From IMG/VR virus record IMGVR_UViG_3300034358_000008, positions 1 through 64,000 of that record: a DNA stretch of 64,000 nucleotides, one strand, 5' to 3'. Positions 16,604 to 24,810 of the stretch are shown piece by piece (position 1 is the first letter of the stretch; each line of letters opens with the position of its first letter). Made by a program: the position numbers and the translations under genes. A model generated the notes under the pieces. The model was not told where the DNA came from. It searched no databases and worked only from the letters and a program-made list of their open reading frames with translations. Source of the DNA: a virus.

Positions 16604-16750
16604 ATGGAAGATCATGGTGAAAGTGGTATACAGATGCGAGATGTGGTGGTAGGATTCGTCCTAACCACAGTCGCTTTCATGGGATTGACGGTCTGGCTTT
16701 TCAGCGGCAACAAAGAAAAGCCTAAATCTGAAGAACCTCCAGAAGGATAA
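16604..16750 (+). CDS. 48-residue single-span membrane protein
   Basis: ATG 16604 with GAGG nine bases upstream. Residues 15-34 (VVGFVLTTVAFMGLTVWLF) form a span; the tail is Lys, Pro and Glu. It sits between an early gene and the next promoter. Confidence 0.6.
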   Translation: MEDHGESGIQMRDVVVGFVLTTVAFMGLTVWLFSGNKEKPKSEEPPEG

Positions 16751-16768
16751 TAGAAACGCTTTAAACGC

Positions 16769-16776
16769 TATATTAC
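16769..16776 (+). promoter_or_regulatory. early promoter motif TATATTAC
   Basis: GAAACGCTTTAAACGC then TATATTAC, 34 bases before the gene at 16810. The GAAACGCTTTAAA context recurs at 54601. Confidence 0.75.
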
Positions 16777-16809
16777 TCTTATGGATTAACTAACTTAAAG
16801 GAATTTACG

Positions 16810-17118
16810 ATGAGCTTTATTCGCGATATGATGAACATCTTCGGCTACGGTGAAGGTAATCAAACTGCAACATCCGTCGAGATGGAAATTACCGCGACGA
16901 TCGGAGAACTGCTGGACACAATGAAAGCAGAAGACGTTCCTTATCTGGATCGTATCTCCATGCTGAACAAGCATCTGGAAAACGAGATCATTCGCTTCAA
17001 CGCGATTGAAGACATCTCTGAAACAGAACGCTGGAAAGCGATCGCTGGTCTACGTGAATACGTCGGCAAACTCAACCGCCACTTCCGTGAATTACAGCTG
17101 TTGTCTAGCCGTAAATAA
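16810..17118 (+). CDS. early helical protein
   Basis: 102 residues, mostly helix, acidic middle and basic C-terminus. Single gene with its own early promoter. No family recognised; a small host-directed effector is plausible. Confidence 0.75.
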   Translation: MSFIRDMMNIFGYGEGNQTATSVEMEITATIGELLDTMKAEDVPYLDRISMLNKHLENEIIRFNAIEDISETERWKAIAGLREYVGKLNRHFRELQLLSSRK

Positions 17119-17136
17119 TAGAAGTCATTTAAACGC

Positions 17137-17144
17137 TATATTAC
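17137..17144 (+). promoter_or_regulatory. early promoter motif TATATTAC
   Basis: CATTTAAACGC then TATATTAC. Directly followed by a leader dyad AGGTGA (17147-17152) and TCACCT (17167-17172). The same arrangement occurs at 54601. Confidence 0.75.
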
Positions 17145-17199
17145 AAAGGTGATACTCTAACCGGTGTCACCTACTCAAATTTATCTAAAGGAAAGAATC

Positions 17200-17442
17200 A
17201 TGCAAACTCTGCCTACCGCTGCAACTTGGATCGCTCAAGCTAAACTGGCTACCGCCACCAAGATCGAAGAACTGATCGCTGCTCAAACCCCTTCCTACGA
17301 AGCGGATGAAGAGATGCGTGGTTTCTTCGACCAACTGTACATCGACCTGTACAAAATGGAAGGCTGCGATCGCATTCGCGCTGAAGTCATCCCGGCTATC
17401 CAGAAACTGGATACTGAAATCTGCAAGATCACCCTGCACTAA
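17200..17442 (+). CDS. early helical protein
   Basis: 80 residues from ATG 17200 with AAAGGAAAG upstream. Helical and acidic, no recognised domain. First gene after the early promoter at 17137. Confidence 0.74.
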   Translation: MQTLPTAATWIAQAKLATATKIEELIAAQTPSYEADEEMRGFFDQLYIDLYKMEGCDRIRAEVIPAIQKLDTEICKITLH

Positions 17443-17477
17443 TCAAACCTAATCTCAATACCGAAGGAATCGAAATC

Positions 17478-17825
17478 ATGGCTAAGTGGACTTTTGAAGA
17501 TTATGCAAATGGCGCCATGGCAATCGTTGGTATTGCTATGATGGCTCATTCGATACTCGAAGCAAAGAAAGTGGCTGATCGTGAAGACGATAGTCGTAAA
17601 GCAAAACGTTGGGTCGCTGAAGCTACTGCTCGTCTGGAGAACATGGTTCACCACATGCAGAAACAACGTGCTTCGAAAGAATGCTACGTTGAAGCTCTGG
17701 GTGCTGCAAAGAACATACTGGCTTTTGAAGTACGTGAAACCCTGACACCGAAGAACTTCCACATGTTGGATGCACAAAAAGAGATTTTCCAAACTGTGGA
17801 CCAACTGATCGCAAAAGCTAACTAA
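17478..17825 (+). CDS. early helical protein
   Basis: 115 residues. A short hydrophobic stretch (GAMAIVGIAMMAHSIL, 12-27) is followed by a long charged helix. Could associate weakly with membrane. No family recognised. Confidence 0.73.
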   Translation: MAKWTFEDYANGAMAIVGIAMMAHSILEAKKVADREDDSRKAKRWVAEATARLENMVHHMQKQRASKECYVEALGAAKNILAFEVRETLTPKNFHMLDAQKEIFQTVDQLIAKAN

Positions 17826-17836
17826 GGAGTAGTAAC

Positions 17837-18070
17837 GTGGTAAATGCACAGCACGTAGTAAACGTAATGATCCTGACCCCCGATGTTGTTCGTATGAACG
17901 CTCGTCGCGAGCAAATCATGCAAGACGCCATCACCTCCCCACTCGGTAAAACCTGTAATGCGTTCGGTAACCCGAATGCAGACGGGTTTACCAGTGTGGA
18001 GTTGTGGGGTGGCGATGAGATTCAGCGACAGACCTTTAAACAGGTTCTGATCAATGATCTTTATCGCTAA
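17837..18070 (+). CDS. small hypothetical protein
   Basis: 77 residues from GTG 17837; AAGGAG lies nine bases upstream, which decides the non-ATG start. No domain recognised. Followed by a terminator. Confidence 0.7.
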   Translation: MVNAQHVVNVMILTPDVVRMNARREQIMQDAITSPLGKTCNAFGNPNADGFTSVELWGGDEIQRQTFKQVLINDLYR

Positions 18071-18087
18071 AGGATCGGAAACCATGT

Positions 18088-18105
18088 GGGAGTCTTCGGA
18101 CTCCC
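18088..18105 (+). terminator. intrinsic terminator
   Basis: Perfect stem GGGAGTC/GACTCCC with TTCG loop; TTTCTTTTTT follows about 15 bases later. Confidence 0.8.
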
Positions 18106-18144
18106 GCTACTCAAATTTCTTTTTTGCTTAAATGGAGTATTTGC

Positions 18145-18645
18145 ATGGAAATTCAATTTGTTAAGAAGGGCGCTAATCACCTCATCCAGATGTCTGGTGG
18201 TTGGGTAACTGACAAAGTGTGTGACTATGTCCGCACTGCGTTGCAGGCTACCTGTTGGAACATTACCCCGGTGTATTCGATTGGTCCTCAGGAAGATAAT
18301 GGTAACCTGGTATCCATCGTTATTCCGATGGGTCGTGATAATGATGTACAGGAGTTCTGCGACTACCTGAACATTATCCTCCGTGACATTATCCCGACAG
18401 CGTTCACTGAGATTAACGCGAGTCCTTACCGGGTACCCGAATATGATGACCGTGGTGGCTTAGATCTGTTGTACATGATCGCCAAAGAAACGGGTTGTCC
18501 AGTAGACTTCACTGAGTGGATGAAACCGGTTATATTCAAGCCCATCTCGAACGTTCAATACGAAGGCGTAATAGCGCTACTTCGTGAGTTCAAGATGTCC
18601 TTCCACAACTACGTAACTAAGGAAGTCTTTAAATGTAGTTGTTAG
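18145..18645 (+). CDS. hypothetical protein
   Basis: 166 residues from ATG 18145 (GGAG eight bases upstream). Strand LVSIVIPMG and a Cys-Cys end (KCSC). No family recognised. Confidence 0.74.
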   Translation: MEIQFVKKGANHLIQMSGGWVTDKVCDYVRTALQATCWNITPVYSIGPQEDNGNLVSIVIPMGRDNDVQEFCDYLNIILRDIIPTAFTEINASPYRVPEYDDRGGLDLLYMIAKETGCPVDFTEWMKPVIFKPISNVQYEGVIALLREFKMSFHNYVTKEVFKCSC

Positions 18646-18688
18646 ATTCTCTACGGTTCAGACGTAGCCTATTGGGTTATGTAGACGA

Positions 18689-18708
18689 CCCTGTCTGCTT
18701 TGACAGGG
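18689..18708 (+). terminator. hairpin
   Basis: Stem CCCTGTC/GACAGGG, loop TGCTTT, in the leader between two genes. Confidence 0.55.
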
Positions 18709-18722
18709 CTCTGAAATTCAAC

Positions 18723-18740
18723 GGTGACTTTACTGTCACC
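18723..18740 (+). terminator. second hairpin in the same leader
   Basis: Stem GGTGAC/GTCACC, loop TTTACT, ending 30 bases before the next start. Two hairpins in tandem could act as terminator plus 5'-leader structure. Confidence 0.45.
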
Positions 18741-18770
18741 ACTTTAACTAAAATAAACTGGAGTAAAACA

Positions 18771-19265
18771 ATGGAACAGGCTACTAACACCGACAACCTT
18801 TACGGTACCCCTAATGATTACCTGCGCTGGCTCGCTTTTTTGCAACATGGTCCGCTGGTAACCTCTTTCCCAGCCGATAACTACACCAAGGTTCCAATGG
18901 CGTGGCACGATGCAGTGTATGGCATCGAATCGAACATTGAATGTATCCCTCACCTGTTACAGTGGGGTGAAGACAAGGTCGAACATAAGGGTAAAGTGTT
19001 GGACTGGATTGTCAAGAAGACTTTGGTCCCTTACCTGTCGAACATGAATGACGATGAGTTGGCGATGGTTGATCCAATGCTGACCTTCATCTACGCTTTC
19101 GGCAAAGTTCTCCGTATTCAAAGTTATGCAGCTAGCGTAGAGCTGTGTATTGAGATCAATGGTGTGCAGCGTACTCTACTCATCAACGTAATGAATATGA
19201 TGGAGTACTCGGGCGGGACTAACAGTGATCTTGATGATTACTATGTCCGCACCACTTTGAACTAA
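18771..19265 (+). CDS. hypothetical protein
   Basis: 164 residues from ATG 18771 with GGAG upstream; the frame extends to 18639 but crosses two hairpins. Beta-rich end (ASVELCIEINGVQRTLLINVM). No family recognised. Confidence 0.74.
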   Translation: MEQATNTDNLYGTPNDYLRWLAFLQHGPLVTSFPADNYTKVPMAWHDAVYGIESNIECIPHLLQWGEDKVEHKGKVLDWIVKKTLVPYLSNMNDDELAMVDPMLTFIYAFGKVLRIQSYAASVELCIEINGVQRTLLINVMNMMEYSGGTNSDLDDYYVRTTLN

Positions 19266-19266
19266 C

Positions 19267-19282
19267 GGGGACTCTGGTCCCC
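19267..19282 (+). terminator. hairpin terminator
   Basis: Stem GGGGAC/GTCCCC with loop TCTG one base after the stop codon. No T-tract. Confidence 0.6.
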
Positions 19283-19293
19283 AAAGAGGGACT

Positions 19294-19569
19294 ATGAGTG
19301 AGCTACATCTAAAGCGTACTGAGTGCGGTCAATGGATTACTAATTGGATGGGTCGTGATCATCATGTAACCCTAGGTACGGTTGATCAACTCAACTACGT
19401 GTCTCTGGGATTCATTGGTAGTGGCCCAGTCAATATCGAGATTACCCCTAAGGGCGAGATCTTGAAGATAGCCGATAACCGCACCGGCGAACATTTAACT
19501 GAATTGCGTATCCCTAACAATCATTTCCTTAAACGGGATGTTAATGTGGGGAAACCATTCTCGGAGTAA
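19294..19569 (+). CDS. hypothetical protein
   Basis: 91 residues, beta-rich (YVSLGFIGSGPVNIEITPKG). AGAGGGA precedes ATG. No family recognised. Confidence 0.72.
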   Translation: MSELHLKRTECGQWITNWMGRDHHVTLGTVDQLNYVSLGFIGSGPVNIEITPKGEILKIADNRTGEHLTELRIPNNHFLKRDVNVGKPFSE

Positions 19570-19571
19570 AT

Positions 19572-20003
19572 ATGGAATACTTTAGTGCGATCAAACTAAT
19601 CCTGTATTGGATCGGTAGTTGGAAGCTGGGCTCGTGGATAGCTTCCTTGCAGATCGATCGCCGCCCATGGATTACATTGAAGAAATTCGATTCGACTGGT
19701 GTTCGAGAATTCGATGATGATCTCGAACTACGGTTCCGGCGTGGCAAGCATGTTCGGTACCTCATCGTTGATACCTTAACTGGTAACGGTAAGCTGTCCG
19801 CTGATAAAAAGAAAGCAGCTACCGCACGAGCACTGGGTAAATCGGTTTACGTATTCAACTTCGATCGCTATAAAAACTTCATACAGTTCAAAAGCTGTAA
19901 TGCGAGTATGCCGGATCGTAACTATAACTTTCTGACTGATACCTTTGAAGGACCAGTTAACCAAGCGAAGGACGTCTATGTTCAATACTTCCAAACCAAA
20001 TAG
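19572..20003 (+). CDS. hypothetical protein
   Basis: 143 residues. Aromatic amphipathic N-terminus (AIKLILYWIGSWKLGSW) and a basic core (LELRFRRGKHVRYLIVDTLTG). No family recognised. Overlaps the next gene by 26 bases. Confidence 0.72.
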   Translation: MEYFSAIKLILYWIGSWKLGSWIASLQIDRRPWITLKKFDSTGVREFDDDLELRFRRGKHVRYLIVDTLTGNGKLSADKKKAATARALGKSVYVFNFDRYKNFIQFKSCNASMPDRNYNFLTDTFEGPVNQAKDVYVQYFQTK

Positions 20004-20421
20004 CTTACCCAAGCCTGGGCCTTGCTATAACCTCAACATTCTGCATCCTTGGTTCCAACGGAACGAAGTGAATGTCATGCTCGCTAACCAAGAGTTCGAG
20101 AAGTCCGTCCATATCGTAACTGATGGGCGAACGTTCGACTTCCGTGAAGCGTATGGTACTAAAGACGAATGGCAGTACATCTACATTCGCGAACTCAGCT
20201 ACGTGGCTGAAGACGGTAGCATTCAGATCGTCAAGGTTAAACCTCGTAATCCACACCCGATCGAGAAAGGTTACGGTAACACGTACACAGGTTACGTCAC
20301 TAAGATCAATGGTAAACGTTGGGGGATCAACATCCATCTTAACTGGCAGACTGGTCGTACGCATTTGTTGGCCGATGACGGGTCACCGATTGTTGGGGCA
20401 TTGTTTCAGTTCATCGAATAA
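19978..20421 (+). CDS. hypothetical protein
   Basis: 147 residues from ATG 19978, beta-rich (VHIVTDGRTFDF, GSIQIVKVKP). The upstream in-frame start at 19945 would deepen the overlap. No family recognised. Confidence 0.72.
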   Translation: MFNTSKPNSLPKPGPCYNLNILHPWFQRNEVNVMLANQEFEKSVHIVTDGRTFDFREAYGTKDEWQYIYIRELSYVAEDGSIQIVKVKPRNPHPIEKGYGNTYTGYVTKINGKRWGINIHLNWQTGRTHLLADDGSPIVGALFQFIE

Positions 20422-20427
20422 TAAACG

Positions 20428-20445
20428 GCCTCCCCGAAGGGAGGC
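20428..20445 (+). terminator. hairpin terminator, also supplies an RBS
   Basis: Stem GCCTCCC/GGGAGGC with loop CGAA, then TTTATG. The 3' stem arm GGGAGG is also the likely Shine-Dalgarno of the small gene at 20449, so folding may limit its translation. Confidence 0.75.
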
Positions 20446-20448
20446 TTT

Positions 20449-20586
20449 ATGTCGACTAATAATTACTACAACGGAATTCAGATTTACATCATGTCTGTGC
20501 AAGCAAAAGAAACTATAATGGCCATTAACAGTATCCTAGACCAATCTTGGAGAAAGAAGCCAACAATTACTGGACAGGGGAAATAA
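20449..20586 (+). CDS. 45-residue hypothetical protein
   Basis: Starts MSTNNYYNGIQIYIM; basic C-terminus (WRKKPTITGQGK). ATG lies three bases after a terminator stem carrying GGGAGG. ATG 20491 is an alternative. It fills an otherwise empty gap and ends one base before the next start. Confidence 0.55.
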   Translation: MSTNNYYNGIQIYIMSVQAKETIMAINSILDQSWRKKPTITGQGK

Positions 20587-20587
20587 C

Positions 20588-20872
20588 ATGTGCTTCTTCA
20601 AGAGCTTTGGACAATTGGTAGACGGTATCTCGAAGAGTGATGTAGCGCGTGGTATGCTGTTACAAGCAACTAACGATATTTTCGTACACCGCACAGATCG
20701 TGAGAAAGGCTACACCGAAGTAAAGTTTGCAAACGAAGGCGATGACCTGACTGTACTCTGTGAAGACCTAGAGAACCCAGGTGGGGGCTTCCGAGTAATG
20801 AACCTTGACAACCATGATCAGATCGAAACTGTACAACTCACTGACATGGATACTGTATTCGGAGTGGATTGA
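20588..20872 (+). CDS. hypothetical protein
   Basis: 94 residues, acidic C-terminal half, beta-rich. GGGG precedes ATG. Stop overlaps the next start. No family recognised. Confidence 0.73.
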   Translation: MCFFKSFGQLVDGISKSDVARGMLLQATNDIFVHRTDREKGYTEVKFANEGDDLTVLCEDLENPGGGFRVMNLDNHDQIETVQLTDMDTVFGVD

Positions 20873-21069
20873 TGAAAAAGGGTAAGGCTTTACAAACCAT
20901 CACTAATACCGTGTTGGATATAACGATTACACTGGCTACTGTTGGGGAGGAGTTGTATATCCTAGAAGACCTTGGTAATGCATACGAAGTTGCAACGGTT
21001 AACGAACCTATGAATACTTTCTATGCATCGAAGAATCAGGTGGAGGTAAGCAGTGACAGCGTACACTAA
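20872..21069 (+). CDS. small hypothetical protein
   Basis: 65 residues from ATG 20872, beta-rich (TVLDITITLATVGEELYIL). Overlaps the DUF4262 gene by 17 bases. Confidence 0.7.
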   Translation: MKKGKALQTITNTVLDITITLATVGEELYILEDLGNAYEVATVNEPMNTFYASKNQVEVSSDSVH

Positions 21070-21658
21070 AAGCGACATTGTAAAACCAAGCCATGTATTA
21101 AAAGAAGAGATCATCGAAACCCTGTTGGATATCAATGACAAACTCGATCGACAAGAGTTTATCGTTAAGCCTTTATACGGGCAGGCTAGTGACGGAATTC
21201 CTTATGGTTTCTACACCATCGGGTTTTCTCGTTTCAACCTACCTGAGATCTACGTATCGGGTATCGCTGTAAACGACTTCAACTTCAATTTGCTCTATCC
21301 GCACATCAAAGGAATGCAACAGTTTCTTACCATGAACGGTTATGGCAATAAGTCGTCCTCTGAGGTTGCTATGGCAATGAATCGAGCGTACGCCACCACA
21401 GAGATAGGTCCGTTCTTCCAAGTCCGCCCTATCGACTCTGAGCGGTTGCTGTATGGACAGGCTCAAGTGTTGCGTTACTGGCTTGATGAACAGAATCATC
21501 GTGAGCATGCAAAAGCAGTTCAAATCGTTTGGCGTAATCCGAGCGATATGGAGTTCCCGATCGAGTCCTCTAAAAATCAATTACTACTGGACTATGTTCC
21601 TTTCGGTGTACCGGTTCCTAAATCTATTACTACGGGGGTAGTAAATGCAGCAGCGTAA
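21053..21658 (+). CDS. DUF4262-family protein
   Basis: 201 residues from GTG 21053; GGAGG upstream decides the start. The order YGFYTIGFSRFNLPEIYVSGI, a helix, RLLYGQAQVLRYWLDEQ and AVQIVWRNPSDMEFPIE matches the DUF4262 family (YT-x-G, PE-hydrophobic, QxVW-P). The biochemical role of DUF4262 is not established. Overlaps the next gene by 14 bases. Confidence 0.75.
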   Translation: MTAYTKSDIVKPSHVLKEEIIETLLDINDKLDRQEFIVKPLYGQASDGIPYGFYTIGFSRFNLPEIYVSGIAVNDFNFNLLYPHIKGMQQFLTMNGYGNKSSSEVAMAMNRAYATTEIGPFFQVRPIDSERLLYGQAQVLRYWLDEQNHREHAKAVQIVWRNPSDMEFPIESSKNQLLLDYVPFGVPVPKSITTGVVNAAA

Positions 21659-21911
21659 CTTCTTCACTGGGGAAAAGTGTTTTGCCAACGTTGACATCGC
21701 CGGTTCCAAAGGCGATGTGTTTGCTTCAGAAGGCGGTCACCTTCAGATCATGGCTTATGATCCGGGTAAAGCTGATACACCGCACAGCATTCGTGCTATC
21801 GGTGATGGCATTACTCCAGTCAGTAACATCGCCCGTGTATGGGTGAGTGAAGCCCAGCTCCGTAAAGATCCAAGTCAGATCGGTGTTCGTCTACCGGACG
21901 TTAACCCTTAA
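21645..21911 (+). CDS. hypothetical protein
   Basis: 88 residues, beta-rich with Gly turns. No family recognised. One-base overlap with the next gene (TAATG). Confidence 0.72.
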   Translation: MQQRNFFTGEKCFANVDIAGSKGDVFASEGGHLQIMAYDPGKADTPHSIRAIGDGITPVSNIARVWVSEAQLRKDPSQIGVRLPDVNP

Positions 21912-22264
21912 TGGCAGTAAAGGATATCGACCCACTACGCCCAGCGTGGATGAGTTGGACCTTGTTTCGGGATCACCATTACGCAGTGTATGACAAAGAA
22001 GGCAATCGTTGCTTAACGCTAGTGACCCTAGTGGATTCCAAGCGATCTTTCTGGATTAAGGATACTTTTATCGACCATGGCCATCGCATTGTCTATGTGG
22101 ACGATGTTGAACAGGCAAGGTTGAATCTGGGGTTGTATGCCCTAGACAGTAAAGACCTTAGTGACACACTGCGATATGAAGGATACCGGGATAGCCAGTA
22201 TGGCGTGTCTGTTGTAGATGCATCCGGTAATAGACTGTACACATTCGACCTATTTATCTTCTGA
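21911..22264 (+). CDS. hypothetical protein
   Basis: 117 residues. Two similar strand-turn units, HYAVYDKEGNRCLTLVTL and QYGVSVVDASGNRLYTFDL, suggest an internal repeat. No family recognised. Confidence 0.72.
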   Translation: MAVKDIDPLRPAWMSWTLFRDHHYAVYDKEGNRCLTLVTLVDSKRSFWIKDTFIDHGHRIVYVDDVEQARLNLGLYALDSKDLSDTLRYEGYRDSQYGVSVVDASGNRLYTFDLFIF

Positions 22265-22272
22265 GGTGACCT

Positions 22273-22803
22273 ATGTCTAAAGTTCTGCTCGTAAATCAAC
22301 TCACTGGTGCTGCCCACGCTATCGATACCGAGGGTAAGCCTGCAACAGTAGCTGATGGTGTGCTTTCGTATTTCGAAGCCACCACTGCGATGAACCGTTT
22401 GGCTGAAGGTTATGTACAGATCCCTTGGGGTCATTACGCAATGCGTTTGGATGTGGTTACTCATATCGAATGCAGCGAATCGTTGGAGATCAATGGAATC
22501 ATTGTGTTGGATTCTGAGGGTAATCCAAAGACGTTGAATATCTACTCGGAAGAAGACACCCGTCACCAAGAAGAATTCGGTGATCGCTTTGGTGTACTGC
22601 TTGCTAAGATCAACGTTGAGAATGACATCGTTTCGTGGGCAAGCAATCCATTGTTGGCAGATGCTTATACGTTCAGTCTTAAGGCTGCACCTAAAGTAGA
22701 AACTCGAACCGCGATGGAGAAAATGTTGTATCTGTTCAAGCGTCAAGAAAGCTCTACCTTGGAGCCAAGTGAAGCCTTGATCATCGTACACGTTAAAGAC
22801 TGA
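22273..22803 (+). CDS. hypothetical protein
   Basis: 176 residues. Starts MSKVLLVNQLTGAAHAID; a helix-rich middle follows and a strand (ALIIVHVKD) ends it. AGGTGA precedes ATG. No family recognised. A TTCG terminator overlaps its stop codon. Confidence 0.73.
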   Translation: MSKVLLVNQLTGAAHAIDTEGKPATVADGVLSYFEATTAMNRLAEGYVQIPWGHYAMRLDVVTHIECSESLEINGIIVLDSEGNPKTLNIYSEEDTRHQEEFGDRFGVLLAKINVENDIVSWASNPLLADAYTFSLKAAPKVETRTAMEKMLYLFKRQESSTLEPSEALIIVHVKD

Positions 22804-22817
22804 GCCCTTCGGGGCTC
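22802..22817 (+). terminator. intrinsic terminator
   Basis: Stem GAGCCC/GGGCTC, TTCG loop. The stem begins within the stop codon. Confidence 0.75.
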
Positions 22818-22838
22818 CATTATTCGCTAGGAGCAAAT

Positions 22839-23075
22839 ATGTATTCAGCTTGGGCTATGGCTTTTGTATGGTTGACTATGTTCACGTGCGTTACGGGTGG
22901 TCAGGTAATACTGTGGGGGTTCCGCAGTATGTTGCCTTGCAGTGAGCGCGAACGTGAAATCCGCCTAAACCTGCTCCGTGGGACTACATTAGGGCTGGTC
23001 ATTTTTCTTTTGGGTGAAGCCGCTATGATCTTAGCGCACATCCAAGGAGTAATCTCTCTGGAAGGTGTACTATGA
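22839..23075 (+). CDS. two-span membrane protein
   Basis: 78 residues, hydrophobic at about 8-29 and 49-68, with a charged loop (SEREREIRLNLLRG). Overlaps the next gene by 4 bases. Function unknown. Confidence 0.7.
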   Translation: MYSAWAMAFVWLTMFTCVTGGQVILWGFRSMLPCSEREREIRLNLLRGTTLGLVIFLLGEAAMILAHIQGVISLEGVL

Positions 23076-23371
23076 AAGACTTTACGCTACATGACGTATA
23101 CAAAGCACTGTACCCTGATACGCCGGATACCTGGTCTGTCGGTATTCGCATGGCATGGGCTGATCGACCTGACTATTACAGCGAACTTTCTTTCGATGGT
23201 TACACGTCATCAGATAATGCCATTGCCGCGGCAGATGTATTCAGTTCGCTAGGTGAGGACATTACATACGTGTTCCACGAGAAGGGTCAACAGATCGAAT
23301 ACAATGGTCAGAAGGTCGATGTAAGTATCAAACGTGTTCCGGGGGTACAAAATGGCGGCGTACGTTATTGA
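23072..23371 (+). CDS. hypothetical protein
   Basis: 99 residues, acidic, with alternating strands and helices (SVGIRMAWADRPDYY, DNAIAAADVFSSLG). No family recognised. Confidence 0.72.
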   Translation: MKDFTLHDVYKALYPDTPDTWSVGIRMAWADRPDYYSELSFDGYTSSDNAIAAADVFSSLGEDITYVFHEKGQQIEYNGQKVDVSIKRVPGVQNGGVRY

Positions 23372-23645
23372 GTTATGTTTAGGTACTCTCAACGAGAAGT
23401 TCTTGTTGACGGAATCTGAGAAAGGTTTCGGTACAACTACTAAACTGCGTAGTGCACAACAATACCGCACTCGTGATATGGCTACCTCTGTCCAAGAACA
23501 GTTGATGGCTGCTTTCCCTAAGACAATGCTTGGGTTGATTCGTAAAGATACAACTCACACGGCACCAGTTAATATCTCAGTTAAGTCGGTTAAAGACCAA
23601 ACGAGTAGCCGCAGCAAACTTTACACATTTATCAATCAGGAGTAA
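23352..23645 (+). CDS. hypothetical protein
   Basis: 97 residues from ATG 23352 (GGGGG upstream). Basic C-terminal half. No family recognised. Overlaps the preceding gene by 20 bases. Confidence 0.7.
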   Translation: MAAYVIELCLGTLNEKFLLTESEKGFGTTTKLRSAQQYRTRDMATSVQEQLMAAFPKTMLGLIRKDTTHTAPVNISVKSVKDQTSSRSKLYTFINQE

Positions 23646-23648
23646 TAC

Positions 23649-23975
23649 ATGTACGTTGAATTCTACAACCTGTCTCAGGATAAGGCCTACTACGCCACAG
23701 GTAGTCTCGATGATCTCGTCGCTATGGTTGGCTCAACTGCCACCATTGAACACATGGTTGATTGTGGTGTCGATGAAGATTTGGTTATCTGGCGTATCGG
23801 CGGGTTGATGAACCAGGTGGCTGATCTTGATCCAGGTGATTCATTTCAAGTTCGTCTATTCACCATGGAACCAGATAGCCCCATTCTGACAAAGCGTATC
23901 CAAACCCGTGCTGTTTATTGGCCTAAGTGGATGGCGGCACATAAAGCCTTCGTTTTCGATAAGGTGGTAATCTAA
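23649..23975 (+). CDS. hypothetical protein
   Basis: 108 residues, AGGAG upstream. The layout (YVEFYNLSQDKAYYATGSLDDLVAMVG) is one strand pair then helix. No family recognised. Confidence 0.72.
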   Translation: MYVEFYNLSQDKAYYATGSLDDLVAMVGSTATIEHMVDCGVDEDLVIWRIGGLMNQVADLDPGDSFQVRLFTMEPDSPILTKRIQTRAVYWPKWMAAHKAFVFDKVVI

Positions 23976-23976
23976 T

Positions 23977-24810
23977 ATGACTTTAGACCGGCTGTGTATT
24001 GTCGTTAACTACGAGCGGATGCAACTGGAACTCAAAGTTTTAGTGAAAGAGTTCATCCTGAATTTCTTTTTAGATAACGATATCCGACACTTTAAGTTGG
24101 ATAAAAGTATCACCGGTAAGAACGAAATTATCGTCATCCCGAGTTTCAGCGATGGTAATCGGTTCTTGCAGTACGTGCATGATCGTAAGTTGGGTTTCCC
24201 TCGTGAAACGACCGCGTTGAATGAGACGGGTTGGATGGGACCCCCTACTTGCCACAGTGTCACCAGTTACAATGACGTCGATGGCTTGCACACTTACGTA
24301 TGCAAAGGCGATGATCTGAGTGGACTGTGTGGTCACATGGTTAAAGGGGTAACCTACCATGGGGCTTGGCTACATGATGAACCGAAGGCACGTTATCTCG
24401 GTAATCCAGCGAGACTGTGGTTCGTAGGTGACAGCACTAACGTTTATGACTGTGTTCGTCAATTGCGTTACGACCTGCGACGAGACCGTAAGGTTTCCGA
24501 TACTCCTTTGACCCTGGAGACCTGTCTGGTACCGACTATCGCTCGTTTAGGTAAACGTACTAAGTTGTGCATCATGACTCATCGTGGTGACTTCTTCACT
24601 ATTACCTCGAAGGGCATTATTACCGTTGGGGAATATAGTGATGAAGAGGCCACTTTGAAGGCCGCTGTGTTTGAATGGCGTAAGTTTAAACATGGTTTCA
24701 CTGAAGCTGATATTGTCGGTATTCGGCATGAACTCGATCCGCTCGAAACGGCATTCCGTCATGCAGCCCACGAGGCTATTATCGATCGTAATAAACGAGG
24801 ATGGATCTAA
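23977..24810 (+). CDS. strand-G-helix family protein A
   Basis: 277 residues. The diagnostic segment is LWFVGDSTNVYDCVRQLRYD, followed about 35 residues later by a hairpin LCIMTHRGDFFTI. The same pair appears in the next gene and in those at 26207, 26830, 27369 and 29408. The VG-x3-N-x6-R pattern faintly recalls the YIG half of GIY-YIG nucleases, but catalytic residues are not evident. Stop overlaps the next start. Confidence 0.75.
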   Translation: MTLDRLCIVVNYERMQLELKVLVKEFILNFFLDNDIRHFKLDKSITGKNEIIVIPSFSDGNRFLQYVHDRKLGFPRETTALNETGWMGPPTCHSVTSYNDVDGLHTYVCKGDDLSGLCGHMVKGVTYHGAWLHDEPKARYLGNPARLWFVGDSTNVYDCVRQLRYDLRRDRKVSDTPLTLETCLVPTIARLGKRTKLCIMTHRGDFFTITSKGIITVGEYSDEEATLKAAVFEWRKFKHGFTEADIVGIRHELDPLETAFRHAAHEAIIDRNKRGWI

